A DNA stretch of 64,000 nt from Heliocidaris tuberculata. Its lineage: Eukaryota; Echinodermata; Echinoidea; Camarodonta; Echinometridae. Below are positions 21,276-31,360 of the stretch, piece by piece. Made by a program: the position numbers and the translations under genes. The notes below the pieces were generated by a model. That model saw only the letters and a program-made list of their open reading frames with translations, did not search any database and was not told the origin of the DNA. The stretch lies in the NCBI GenBank assembly GCA_025618425.1, contig CM046844.1:19688324-19752323 (forward strand). Reading direction: 5' to 3'. Within the stretch, counting starts at the first letter, position 1; each line of letters opens with the position of its first letter.

Positions 21276-22517
21276 GCATTTATGCCATTTAAAAGTGTCA
21301 AGAATTGGGGATTCATGAAGAGAGAGGGGAAGATTGTTCCAGAGTTAATTGGGCGCACATAAAGAAAAGGTAGATGATGATCGATGGCAGCTAATGCAGT
21401 AAATAAAGTGTCCAATGTCCATGGCATTTCATGGAGCCTCAAAATGAATTACCTATGCTATTTTTACATGTTATAATTATCGCACTTCTTAAATGGATTA
21501 GTGTTTCTTTGCAGGCCTTGTATTGAACTATAATTGTTGTTAATCAGGACCTACAATTTCAAGGAGATATGATGATGACTGGTGACATAAAAATAATTTA
21601 AGCCCATTATATTTAGAGCCCTTTTTTAACTTGGTATTCTACAATAATTCCAGGGCAAAATATTTATTGATATGCAGAGGGAGTAAGAAACATTTTTTCC
21701 CTGTATGACTATGAGGTGTAATGTAAGCCTGTTGGGGGCATTTATTAAAAGAAAGCAATTTTGTACTCATGTACATGGGTTTTTTTTTGCATGATCTTCT
21801 TCTAAATTTATTTGAAAATATCTTGTGACTATTTACCCCCTTTTCCCAGAAACTGGAAATCTTAGCATTGTATGCATGTGGATACACCAATTGAAAAAAT
21901 ATGTATTTATTAATTAATTATGGCAAAGCATGGAATCTGAGGATCATAATTATGATGCATCGATGATTTATTGCTCATCAAAGACAATACCTCGTTTAGA
22001 GGAAATCCTATATTGGAATAAAATCGTTCATTATTGAATCTATCTAAAATATATAGGCCTACATTTCCATTATCAATATGTCAATAAATCCAAAATAGGC
22101 AAAGAACAAATTCATAACTTAGTTATATTCCAAGTCGCTTACAATTATTATAATTGCATGGATCTGTTAATTTTCCGATTTTCGTTGGAAGTTATGTCAT
22201 AAAATTTGATTTTTTTTTTAAATCAATAGAATTCATATAAAGTTTCATTCGATATGTTGATATAAGTCTTAAAATTTTCACAAATCTTCTGAAAATATGC
22301 TATCTTGTGATCTTTAAAAGTAAAAGAAAATTGTACGAAGACTATTCGGCGTCCATTGGACTTCACGCTGCGCTGCATGGACTCACGACGAAAAATTATT
22401 CCATGGGTAAATGTCTGACGAGAAACATAGTTGATTGGAAGTTTTGATCGAATATTTACTGACTGGAGTGTACTCTATCATCTATAGAATAAACTGAACT
22501 TCAAATAGTTAGCCAAA

Positions 22518-22773
22518 ATGGCGGATTATATTCAAGTAACGGAGGATGAAAACGACCCAGATGCAACGATCGAGCTGCCCGCTGAACCACCAAGCCCCGA
22601 AGGGGCGTCCATATTGCTGTCGACGATTGTCGCCCAGTTCCCGGGGGCGACCGGACTGAAGTACCGTAATCCCGAATCGGGGACAATGCGAGGGCTTCGT
22701 GTTGTGGAAGGCCGAGTTATGGCACCAGATGGCGTGTGGCAAAACCATCTCTACGTCGTCACATTTCCCAAAG
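22518..22773 (+). CDS. TARDBP: TARDBP exon 1 (N-terminal domain)
   Basis: It begins [20 protein letters not shown] and contains [20 protein letters not shown], the conserved TDP-43 N-terminal fold that mediates head-to-tail oligomerisation. The ATG at 22518 has an A at -3 (AAAATGG). It ends phase 1 with donor AAG|GTAAAT. Intron 1 (22774-23829) has an inverted repeat at 22952-23074 and a poly-T run near 23187. Confidence 0.96.
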
Positions 22774-25700
22774 GTAAATATGAAATTAATAATGTTTAAA
22801 TTTTAAAAGCTTTGATTTGTAATAAATCATGAAATTTTGATAAATCAACAAGTTATCCAATCATCTTAGTTCATGATCTTTTTTGTCATTGATTGATGAT
22901 AACCTCATCATTCATATTGTGCATGACAGCACGTCATGCATGTTTTGAATTAACTCCAGGGAGCTCCACCACCTAACAATTTTTCATCTTACCCGCCGAA
23001 ATTAAGCGATGCGACAGACCAAACTAATGGGCGAGGAAGATTTTGGTTTGTTGTACCTGGAGCTCCCTGGAGTTCCCTGGAGTTGTGAATGGAGTTGTTA
23101 GTTGAGGCTGTGGCTGTGAATGTGAGTAAGATGATAAAAGAGGCAACTAGCCAGAGGAGCAAGCACAAGAAGCATGCTATGACTTTTTTTTTTTTTTTTT
23201 TTGCTTTTAAAGTTTGAGATAAAGTCTTTGTCTAAATGAATAATTAGGCAATAGAGTCTTGATCTACAAATGTATAGACCTCTACTCTACTTCTTACATG
23301 ATTTATAATATGATTGATTCTGATTCTTTTTTTTTTATACAGATTTTGTAAAATATTTTATGACTTGTTACCTGCTTTCTTTCTCATATTGTTAATCAAA
23401 AAGGAAATTCTGAAAATTGGAGCAGAGTTGGCTGGTTTTACTCTAAACGTTAGAAATAATCAACTTGTTCAGGAAATTCTTTTTAAAAATTGTTAACTAT
23501 CGGTATCACTGTACACAGAATGTAGAGGCTAAATGTAGAACTACATTGTCCAATATTGAACAGTAAGGTAGCAGTTCCCTAAAATGCAAGGAATTATTTC
23601 ATGGCCAAATTTGCTGTAGACCCTGTAACAGTAAAATGCTGTCATATTACCAATAAACTGACTCTACATGTAGATCATCATAGATATATAAACTTCACTT
23701 TAAGATAAAGAAAAAGAAGATATTCAAAATCATTTTAAAATGCTGCAGATGTCAAAAAATGAAAATGTAGAATTTCTAGCTTTAGAAATTATCCGTTCTT
23801 ACTTTATTTTTGGGATGTGTATTCTACAGAGAACAAAAGGAAAGGTGATGATACCCGAGAACTTCCAGTTGGAAAGACAAGAAAAACTGATGACAGGAGA
23901 ACGTCAGATCTGATCGTCCTTGGTCTGGATTTCAACACAACTGTGGAAGGCATGAAGGACTACTTCTCACAATATGGCGAATTAGTGATGACACAGGTAT
24001 TATTGACAGTAGTATTTACAGAAAAAGTTGAGTTCTGCTGAAGGCGTAAATAATTTGTAATAATAAACCAGTACTGCTCATGGAAACTGCCTGCCATATC
24101 CCTTTAACTCACATACAGTTCTGTAGAAATTTGGTTTGAATTGTGTTGAATATAGTCATACATTGTTCTTATTGTATCAGAAGTTATATGTGAATTGTGA
24201 GTTTGGAGTAATGGGAATTAACATGCTAGGCCCAGTATATAAATCATTTTTACCTCCCATTTGTTAAATATTCCACCTGAGGAGGAAAGAACTTCACATC
24301 TTCCTGTTTGTCACCTGAATGTAAAGATATGTAACCAAAAAATTTAGAGAGCTTACCAAACATATAAATATGGAGTTGTCTTGGTATAGTGGTTCATTCA
24401 CTTGACTCTCAATCCAAGGGTTGAGGGTTCGAATCTCAGTCCGGCACTAGCGTCTTTTGGCAAAACATTAACCATGTTTGCCACTCTCCACCCAGGTGTA
24501 AATGGGTACCTGGCAGGATTTATTCCTTGAAATGCACTGTGCATTGATTACGGCAGCCGGAGCTGAAGCCGGGGTAATAATATCCAAACTCTTTGGAAGC
24601 ACATAGAGACGTTATATCATAACGTGATATGCGCTGTACAAGAACGGTTTATTATTGTTATTATTATTATCATTATTATTATTATTATTTGTTTTTTCCC
24701 CACAGCTGAAGAAAGACCCAAAGGGAAAGTCGAAAGGGTTTGGCTTCATCAGATACCGAGACATGGAGTCGCAGAATGCAGTCAACAATAAGAGGCATAA
24801 GATTGACGACAGGTGGTGCGAAGTCAAATATCCAGACTCACAGGTAGAGGTTTATCATGTTTGGTGATTCTTCTGTACTGTAAAACTAGACATTTTAACA
24901 TGCATGAAAGGGGGCGCCGACATTTGCTCCTACGACATTTGCTCCACAGTCCATATCTCGAAAGGTCAAAGGTTAAGGTCAAGGTCATGATTTGTTTTTT
25001 GTTCAGGACATTGTGAAGATTAGGATTAGGGTTAGGTTAGGTTTAGGTTTAGGATTAGCATGGCAAAGTTAGACCTGAGCAATTGTCGCAGGAGCAAATG
25101 TCATACATCCGCATGAATGTGGTTCAGATTCATGAAAGTTTCATCCTGCAAAATAATTGAATCGCAACCGACGCAACACTAAATTTTTTGCGATTTGCAT
25201 AAGTTTCTTGCAGTGGAAATGGCTGCCAATTAGGTAGCTTAGCAAAACGCAATGGCACATAAAGACGCAGAGGAAAAAATTGCTAGTTTTGTCCGTGCTT
25301 CTAAAATTAGAATCTGACATATCTGACCAAAAGTTTTCATATTATTTTTGCTTAAAAGTGTTCAAAGAGGTAAATACTAATTCTACATCCTAATCTATGA
25401 AAAGAAAAAATTTTGATTTTGAATAATTTTGTCATATGCATCTTTCCCACATGTTTACGTGCCACGGCGTTTCGCTAAGCTACCTTACACTTCACACAAG
25501 TCTCTAGTTTTACAGTATTTAGGTGATAAGTTTAAAAATTCATTTAAGGGGACCAATCACAGAAAAAAAAATTTTAAAGGGAAACTTGAGTTCTGGGAAA
25601 GGTAAAAAAATGATGTGTGAGCTCTCTCATTCTTTTTATGTTAGTTTTGAAGATTATCATGGTAGATATGTCCCCTGAAAGGAATTGCTCTTCAAATGCT

Positions 25701-28700
25701 CTCACATTCCAAATATGATAAGAAACAGCTGAAATGTTCGGGCCGAATATTTGTGTGTAGTCCCATATACATATTTCTGTGTGCAGTGCATGTGACTCTC
25801 AGCGGGATTGAGTCAATTTCTTATCATTTGGTGATTCCAAAACCTTACAGCATATACCAATTCTTATTTGCTTTATAATCAACCTTTCCCAATTGCCTTG
25901 GGAGAGTTTCTTTCACAATTCAATCTCATGACCAGAACTCAACTTCATCTTTTGTTTGTATTCAAAATATCATTATCAAATTCTGCTTCTGTAAAGAGAT
26001 TGCCATTCAAGTAAATGTGAAAGCAACTTATGAGTGGTGTACTGAATTACAATAGAAAGTGAGAAATAAAGTAGTTCAAAAAAGAATATTGTCATTTTCT
26101 GTGTATTTGAAGGGGGAACATTTTCAACTTTGCTCCAATTTATGAGAAGTTAACCGACCACCTCTCACGTCTTTTTCACATTCTCTCTCCGTCTCATTTC
26201 TGAAGCAACCAGAGAAGAGGAAGCTGTTTGTCGGTAGGTTATCGCCAGATGTGAAGGAGGACGATCTGTATCAGTACTTTGCCAAGATGGGAGAGGTCAC
26301 GGATGTATTCATTCCCAAAGAGTTCAGAGGATTCGCCTTTGTAACGTTAGAGAACGCTCAGATTGCACAGAGTCTAATTGGCCAGGATCACATCATCAAT
26401 GTAAGTACTTTGTAGGTAGAAGTCTAAAATTTCATTGGTTTCTATAAAGTTCCTGGGAGCAAATTTGGGATTCGGGAATGAAAGGGTGAGGTTTCCATGG
26501 GGGTTGGTCTTGTATTTTTCTCCTATTTTCTCCTTCATTTTCTGGAGTTTTAGTCGTGCTTTGAAATGGTCTTTGCTCCTGCATATCGTGTTTGGAGCCA
26601 GAACGGTGTTAAATCCCATCATTTGTATAGAGTTAATGCCTTTCTGGCTCCAAACAGATGATACATTTATTTTTTTATCTTGGGGGATGGGGTAGTGGCT
26701 AGTGAACCCAATCCCCAACTCATTTGGTGCCACACATATATGTGTCGAAAGGATTTGTGTTCCATCAGCATAAATTAGCTTTTTAGTCAACTGAGTAGAG
26801 TTTGTGTCCTAGCAAAGTAATGCTTAGTATTGAATGGCCCACTTTAACTAAGTTACAATTTAATCTAATCTAAACTTGCCAACAGCCAATTTTTATTAAA
26901 TTGAAATCACGCTTTTCCCCATTGAGAAAATGTGATTATCTTCTGTGTTCTGGTAAGGGATTCGTCCCCCATTTGTCAGATACAGTCCAACCTGCTTTAG
27001 CGACCACAATTTTTGTTTCCCTTGAAAATTGTTTCTCATTGAAACATGTTTTACAGGAACCTGTACGTAAAGACCACCTGCACATAAAGACCGCTCTTCT
27101 TGTCTCCCTTGAGTGGTCTTTATATACAGGTTTCAATGTATTTGATGCACCACTTGTGCATGAACACGTAGTTATTCATCTGGAGGTCTCCATGTGCATT
27201 TTAATAGCACTTTTCCTTTTTCTGTTATCAGTGCAGTATATCCAATCCCACAGGATCCCACATTTGTTCATGTTTGTGAACTTCAAAATGGCAATGTACC
27301 ACTGCATTCAGAAACTCCCAAATTCTTTTTATGCCCAATGTAGTGTAGATTACTTTGCCTATACATGTCTTGGTGGAATTTGAGAATACAGACAAGGCTT
27401 GCATCATTGCAGCTGATATGTATTGTACTGCCAGAATTTAAGAATAATGGCAAAACTTGCATCGTCAGAACTGGTATGCTTTATTTATGAGAAGGATTGT
27501 GGTCTAATTGATGCTCTGTTTGATCACGCACAGGGTAACAGTGTTCTCATCAACTATGCCGATCCCAAGAACAAGCAGGGGCAGAACCCACACCAGCAAG
27601 GCGGAAGGCCTCCGTTTGGTGGCAGAGACGGTGGTGGTACGTAACAGAATACATTTTTGCATACAGATATTTTAGCGAATGACAGGGGCAGGGACATATA
27701 CTTTAGTTGTTTTTGTGATAATTAACAGAGGCCATTACAATACATGTTCACACAGCCTTTGCCAGCTTAGTTTTTTGTGTTGTTAAATTTGCAACCCTGC
27801 AGTAGTAAGGAAAATTCACCGAAAATCAAACCCTCATGGAAATAACAGCTTATGCAGTGCATGTTTCTCCTCATAAACGATTGCATTATACAGCTTCCGA
27901 GAATCTATGGTATTCTTCCACATGCGAAGAAATGGATGTGTTTCACAAATCATGTCTGAATTTATTAGTACCAAACTCTTTCTTGAAAAGACACTTTGAA
28001 GGAAAGCAAAGTGACAGACATTCTGCTTCTCTCTGATGATGAGTGTCTGCAATTTATTAGCTGATTATTTTGTCACTTCTCTCACATTCATCACATTCCA
28101 GTGTAGTCTTGTAACACGAGTCTGTTCTTTTTATTTCATTTGAAGGATTCAACCAGGGAGGGCGTGGTGGATACCAGAACGAGTACTTCCGGAACAAGCA
28201 AGGCGGTGCTGGTAATGATGGTAGTGGTAGTGGAGGTTATGGGGGCGGGGGTTTCAACAATATGAATACTCCGGGTCAGGGCCAGATGATCCCTAACAAC
28301 CCCCAGGCTGGGCAAGGTGGTATGGGGGGCCCAGGAGCTGCAGCAGCTATGGGGATCCTCAACCCCCAGGGTAACATGAACCAGAACCAGCTCAACCAAG
28401 CCGTGCTTGCCGCGGCCCTAAACCAGGCTGGGTTGGGTATGGTAGGGAGTTTATTGATGGGAGGAGGTGCAGGAATGAACGCCTTACAGGCCCAGGCGAC
28501 CATGGCCCAGACGGCTGCACAGAACAGTCAAGGTGCCACGCCCCAGGCCCCAAATAACCCTGCCATAACGGCTGATTCGACGGCCTATCAGGCCCAGCAG
28601 CAGGCAGCTGCCATGGGATGGGGTGCAGGGAACCCTGCCCAGGGGGCTGGTGATGGTACTACTGGAGGACAGTTCTATGGGACAGGTAATAAGCAGGCTT

Positions 28701-28711
28701 CAGGTTGGTAG
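22518..28711 (+). CDS. TARDBP: TAR DNA-binding protein 43 (TDP-43), six coding exons
   Basis: TDP-43 is a nuclear RNA-binding protein that binds UG-rich RNA and controls splicing, mRNA stability and its own level. Coding exons are 22518-22773, 23830-23996, 24706-24843, 26206-26400, 27534-27636 and 28146-28711, giving 474 aa (human 414). Visible order: N-terminal oligomerisation domain (about 1-80), basic NLS-like clusters NKRK and KTRK (about 87-104), RRM1 (about 112-187; RNP2 LIVLGL, RNP1 KGFGFIRY), RRM2 (about 193-262; RNP2 LFVGRL, RNP1 RGFAFVTL), then a low-complexity Gly/Asn/Gln/Ala-rich tail. The tail keeps a helix-like segment (about 365-391), MGWG and a final SGW, as in vertebrate TDP-43. 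RRM1 spans exons 2-3 and RRM2 exons 4-5. The identification is secure. The tail is longer and more Gln/Asn/Ala-rich than the human one. Confidence 0.97.
22952..23074. repeat. Inverted repeat AACTCCAGGGAGCTCCA
   Basis: AACTCCAGGGAGCTCCA at 22952-22968 faces TGGAGCTCCCTGGAGTT at 23058-23074, 17 bp perfect, with an extra CCCTGGAGTT unit following. It lies in TARDBP intron 1. It could be a small MITE or a stem that forms in the pre-mRNA. Confidence 0.7.
23830..23996 (+). CDS. TARDBP: TARDBP exon 2 (NLS and RRM1 first half)
   Basis: It encodes [21 protein letters not shown] and then [20 protein letters not shown] through VMTQ. The RNP2 strand is LIVLGL. Acceptor TCTACAG, donor CAG|GTATTA. Intron 2 (23997-24705) is largely filled by a tRNA-SINE whose (ATT)n tail ends just before the next acceptor. 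Confidence 0.95.
24375..24692 (+). mobile_element. tRNA-derived SINE with (ATT)n tail
   Basis: The A box (TGGTATAGTGGTT, about 24381) and B box (GGGTTCGAATCTC, about 24425) are well kept. An anticodon-like CTC in the loop suggests a Glu-type origin. The body runs through a conserved GCGCTGTACAAGAACGG motif and ends in a TTATTATTATT tail that merges with the pyrimidine tract of TARDBP exon 3. Confidence 0.8.
24706..24843 (+). CDS. TARDBP: TARDBP exon 3 (RRM1 second half)
   Basis: Forty-six codons, [20 protein letters not shown] to VKYPDSQ, with the aromatic RNP1 motif KGFGFIRY needed for UG-RNA stacking and the RWC-x-V-K-x-P block. Acceptor CCCACAG, donor CAG|GTAGAG, phase 0. Intron 3 (24844-26205) carries three separate MITE-like elements. 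Confidence 0.96.
24919..25102 (+). mobile_element. GACATTTGCTCC TIR element with telomere-like core (copy A)
   Basis: The left end is GACATTTGCTCCTACGACA continuing to TTGCTCC. The right end GGAGCAATTGTCGCAGGAGC continuing to AAATGTC is its inverted copy (TIR about 27 bp). The core has TTAGGATTAGGGTTAGG-type degenerate telomere-like repeats near 25020-25060. It has no ORF. The second good copy is at 48006-48197 in the same orientation. Confidence 0.8.
25228..25489. repeat. Palindromic element, GGTAGCTTAGC ends
   Basis: AGGTAGCTTAGCAAAACGCA at about 25231 faces GGCGTTTCGCTAAGCTACCT at about 25467. GGCACATAAAGA faces TTTACGTGCC further in. A related half occurs near 16620-16675 (TTACGTACCATTGCATTTCG). 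It lies in TARDBP intron 3. Confidence 0.6.
25578..25950 (+). mobile_element. GAGTTCTGG MITE, family 3, copy A
   Basis: It starts after TTAA (25574-25577) with AGGGAAACTTGAGTTCTGG and ends CCAGAACTCAACTTCATCT, inverted termini of about 20 bp. The interior matches two more copies, at 57899-58238 (+) and 59539-59919 (-). Its right-hand TTAA is lost. Confidence 0.75.
26206..26400 (+). CDS. TARDBP: TARDBP exon 4 (RRM2)
   Basis: Sixty-five codons starting [12 protein letters not shown] and including [25 protein letters not shown], the TDP-43 RRM2 core. Acceptor CTGAAG after a CT-rich tract, donor AAT|GTAAGT, phase 0. Intron 4 (26401-27533) contains a TA-flanked TIR element at 26981-27140. Confidence 0.96.
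26981..27140 (-). mobile_element. TACAGT...AAAGACCAC TIR element, copy 1
   Basis: The ends TACAGTCCAACCTG and CAGGTTTCAATGTA are inverted. The internal GGTCTTTATGTGC / AAGACCACCTGCAC blocks are shared with the shorter copy at 39772-39853. TA at both edges suggests a TA target. It lies in TARDBP intron 4. An open frame of about 160 codons running across this interval has no recognisable protein and is not treated as a gene. Confidence 0.65.
27534..27636 (+). CDS. TARDBP: TARDBP exon 5 (end of RRM2, start of Gly-rich tail)
   Basis: It encodes [19 protein letters not shown] and ends [12 protein letters not shown] at phase 1. Acceptor CGCACAG, donor GTG|GTACGT. Intron 5 (27637-28145) shows no repeat or gene that I can recognise. 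Confidence 0.93.
28146..28711 (+). CDS. TARDBP: TARDBP exon 6 (low-complexity C-terminal domain, stop)
   Basis: It encodes residues 287-474. An RG/Y/N-rich part ([18 protein letters not shown]) is followed by [18 protein letters not shown] and [12 protein letters not shown], an amphipathic helix-like stretch at the place of the vertebrate condensation helix. A Gln/Ala-rich part, MGWG and SGW-stop (TAG 28709-28711) close the protein. The helix lacks the Trp present in the human helix. Base composition is markedly GC-richer than the flanks, as expected for Gly/Ala/Pro codons. Confidence 0.96.
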
Positions 28712-29110
28712 ATGCACTGCAAACTGGTATTATTGCCATAGGCACATACTCAATAAGACAACAGTCACCAACTTGGTCTGATCCAGACGTGATACATTTC
28801 TAAAAGAAGCAGGGTTCTTCAGATTGTTCTTAATGACCTTACTTCATGTTTGTTAGCTTAAATTCTTCTATCCATATTCATACCATTTCTGACTTATATC
28901 CAATCTCTCTGCTGGATTCTGTATTCTTCTCGGTCATAATGCCACGAAGAATAGGCTAATAGAGGCTGCTTGAGGTATTAATCTGTGCAGATGCAAGCCC
29001 AGATTGAAGTTTGACCTCACAGAATTCTACAAAGATGCACAGAATGTTGCCACACATCTCTCATTTGTGGTTTTAATAAATGACATACATGTAATAATAA
29101 GTTCTGCCCT

Positions 29111-29119
29111 CAGGTAAGT
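29111..29119 (+). promoter_or_regulatory. TARDBP: Consensus 5' splice site in TARDBP 3' UTR
   Basis: CAG|GTAAGT is a perfect donor, placed 402 bases after the stop codon. Splicing from it to a pyrimidine-rich acceptor such as TTATTGTTCTCCAG (ending 32609) would make the stop codon premature by the exon-junction rule. This is a sequence-only prediction. Confidence 0.35.
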
Positions 29120-29147
29120 TAAATAGTTACAGTTCCTTATAGAATAT

Positions 29148-29365
29148 GTGCCCCCTTTTCAAATTTTTGCCCCAAAAAGCACCTGAAAAATGTGATAACC
29201 CCTGATAAAGGGCAACTCCAGGGTATTTTACCCTGTACATTACTCCCTAGCAGATTTTTTTTTTTAAACCCAAGTGGCATGCCTTGAGTACACAAACCCC
29301 CAAAATGTGCCCCCCTTTCAAATTTTTGCCCCAGAAAGCACCTGAAAAATGTGATAACCCCTGAT
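29148..29365 (+). repeat. 60-bp direct duplication
   Basis: A unit running GTGCCCCCTTTTCAAATTT to TGTGATAACCCCTGAT appears at 29148-29206 and again at 29307-29362 with few differences, separated by about 100 bp. Confidence 0.85.
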
Positions 29366-29636
29366 GTCCCACCCTGGTGTCACAATTTTTAATACACCCA
29401 ATGATTCTATCAAATTGATAGCTCTACTAAAGTTTGAGTCAGACCAAATAAGAAGGAAAATTACACATGCAATCTCAACTTATGTTTATTTTTTCATTAT
29501 TTTTGGTAATGTAGGAGACAGCAAATGACAAAAAACCTTGGTCTTGCCCTGAGATCTGTTAATGCATCACATGTGAAATGACTTTCATTGTGTAAATTAT
29601 TGAATGTTCTTTTGTTGACACACGATATATTTTTCT

Positions 29637-29642
29637 AATAAA
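29637..29642 (+). promoter_or_regulatory. TARDBP: Candidate TARDBP poly(A) signal
   Basis: AATAAA about 0.9 kb after the stop, followed by T/G-rich sequence. Another AATAAA is at 29075-29080. Either could end a short transcript form. Longer forms are likely, given the strand composition downstream. Confidence 0.4.
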
Positions 29643-30584
29643 AGTGATTGAAATGAAAAGGAACAAAGTAGCCATAATTTTGAATAATTTTGAGGCTCAA
29701 CTGGAGATCATGATGCTGTTATATTGGCTCTGATATGTCCGAGTGCAGAACAATTAGATAGTGAGATGGGGTGGGATTATGTGTCACTGAAAATGTGAAA
29801 TGTGCATATTTGGTGGATATTTATGTATTTATATATTCTTTATGGAATGGCTTGGGTGATGACCTGTTGAAAATGCAAAAAATTTTAGATTTTATAGAGC
29901 ATAATTGATGTGGTTGAGAAAACCTATAGAGAAGCCTTGCCAAGTTACCAAGATATAGAAAAAAACAATTTGGTAAAGCTGGATGTATCATGATGAAGCA
30001 TAATGTTAAGATTGAGTATGTGCAGTTTGTAACTTCTGCTAAATGATTGTTAGATAAATCTTGATTGATTTGTAAAGGCTTGTTGGATCCATGTGTGGAT
30101 GACCCTGTGCTTTGCTCAAGTGGAGATCCGTCCACATTGAACAAACTTGTGCCACCTGTGTAGTGAACGCTAAAGCTGTGTGGAACACTCGGTATGCTGA
30201 AATAACTTGTTTGAATTACATACATGTAGTTCCTGTGATATATCAAGTCTAATAAATCTATATCTATTGATGTGATGTGTGTACTGTATGCTATGCTAGT
30301 TGTAAAGAACATGCAGTTCATGTTTATAGCTCTAGTAAGCAAGGTATGTAAACATTTTGAGCTGTGACATGTTCCACTTCTGATAGTTTGTGATGTGTCT
30401 TGTTGTTGACTTGGCAAAAAAATGCCACGGAATATATTTTCAACATTGTATATTGAGCTGTATTGAATGCTGTAAGATGTTTGTACACAATCGTTCACTC
30501 CATTATTTCCCTTTTCACACTGCACAGTAATGGGTCTATGACAGGTCTGTTGTGCTTCATGGAGATAACATATATGACCTTCTG

Positions 30585-31360
30585 TTATCTTTGATTTCTT
30601 GACCGAAATATGACATGATTATGTTGGATATGTTGACAGAAATGTGATTTCTATGAGGTATGTGACATTGCAATGTTGATTTTTTGGCAAATGTTTGACC
30701 ATTATTTATGTTGATTTGTTGACGGATATTTTGACATGTTTATGTTGATTTGTTGGGATACATCATGACCTGTTTATGTTGTTTTGTTGACAGAAATATG
30801 CAATGGTTATCTTGATTTCTTGAAAGAAATGTGACACTAGTGACATGTATATTCATGGTGATCTGTTGAAAGAGATATGCAATATGTTTATGTTGCTTTG
30901 TTGGCAGAAATATGGCATTATTATGTTGATTTTTGACAGAAATTGATGTATGACATGTTTATGTTGACAAAAATACACTTGAAGTATGTTGCTTTCTTGC
31001 TCTTAAACGATAATGTCATGTAAGTGTTGCCAAGATGACAGAACTATGTCATGTTAATGTTGATCTGTTGACAGGAGTATGCGATGGTTATGTTGATTTC
31101 TAGACAGAAATATGACATTTATATTAGTGGTGATATATGTTCAATGACAAAGAAATGAAATATGTTTATGTTGATTTTTGATGGAAATTGATGTATGACA
31201 TATTTATGTTGACAGAAATATGACATGCTTTTGTTGAATTCTTGACAGAAATATTCATGGAGTATGTTGCTTTGTTTGCTCTTACATGATAATTTCATGC
31301 TGAGTTTGCCAAGCTGGCAGAATGACTACAACATAGTTACGTTGATATTTTGGCAAATGG
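30585..31360 (+). repeat. UG-rich degenerate minisatellite downstream of TARDBP
   Basis: About twenty degenerate units of roughly 34-36 bp follow the pattern TTATGTTGATTTGTTGAC then AGAAATATGACATG. A higher-order duplication carrying GTATGTTGCTTTCTTGCTCT lies near 30980 and again near 31260. The repeat is on the sense strand of the putative 3' UTR. Confidence 0.75.

Larger units (their letters stand above)
16351..22517 (+). other. LPCAT3 3' region and intergenic space
   Basis: This stretch has no supported gene. It contains candidate poly(A) hexamers AATAAA at 16442, 16531, 17439 and 20540. There is a half-element near 16600-16675 related to the inverted repeat at 25228, an (ATT)n tract at about 18487 and a hairpin at 18570-18653. 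Also present are a poly-G run at about 20043-20061, ATG/GAT-rich sequence at 20620-20730 and the foldback repeat at about 21011. Where the LPCAT3 3' UTR ends cannot be decided from sequence. Confidence 0.6.

Noticed and set aside
26374..26790. 138-codon minus-strand open frame
   Set aside because: It overlaps TARDBP exon 4 antisense and the adjacent intron, with no supporting features.
26901..27383. 160-codon + strand open frame
   Set aside because: It lies in TARDBP intron 4 and crosses a TIR element. No family is recognisable.
29821..30525. Antisense gene to TARDBP
   Set aside because: Not called as a gene, since composition bias accounts for the missing stops. Kept only as a low-interest observation.
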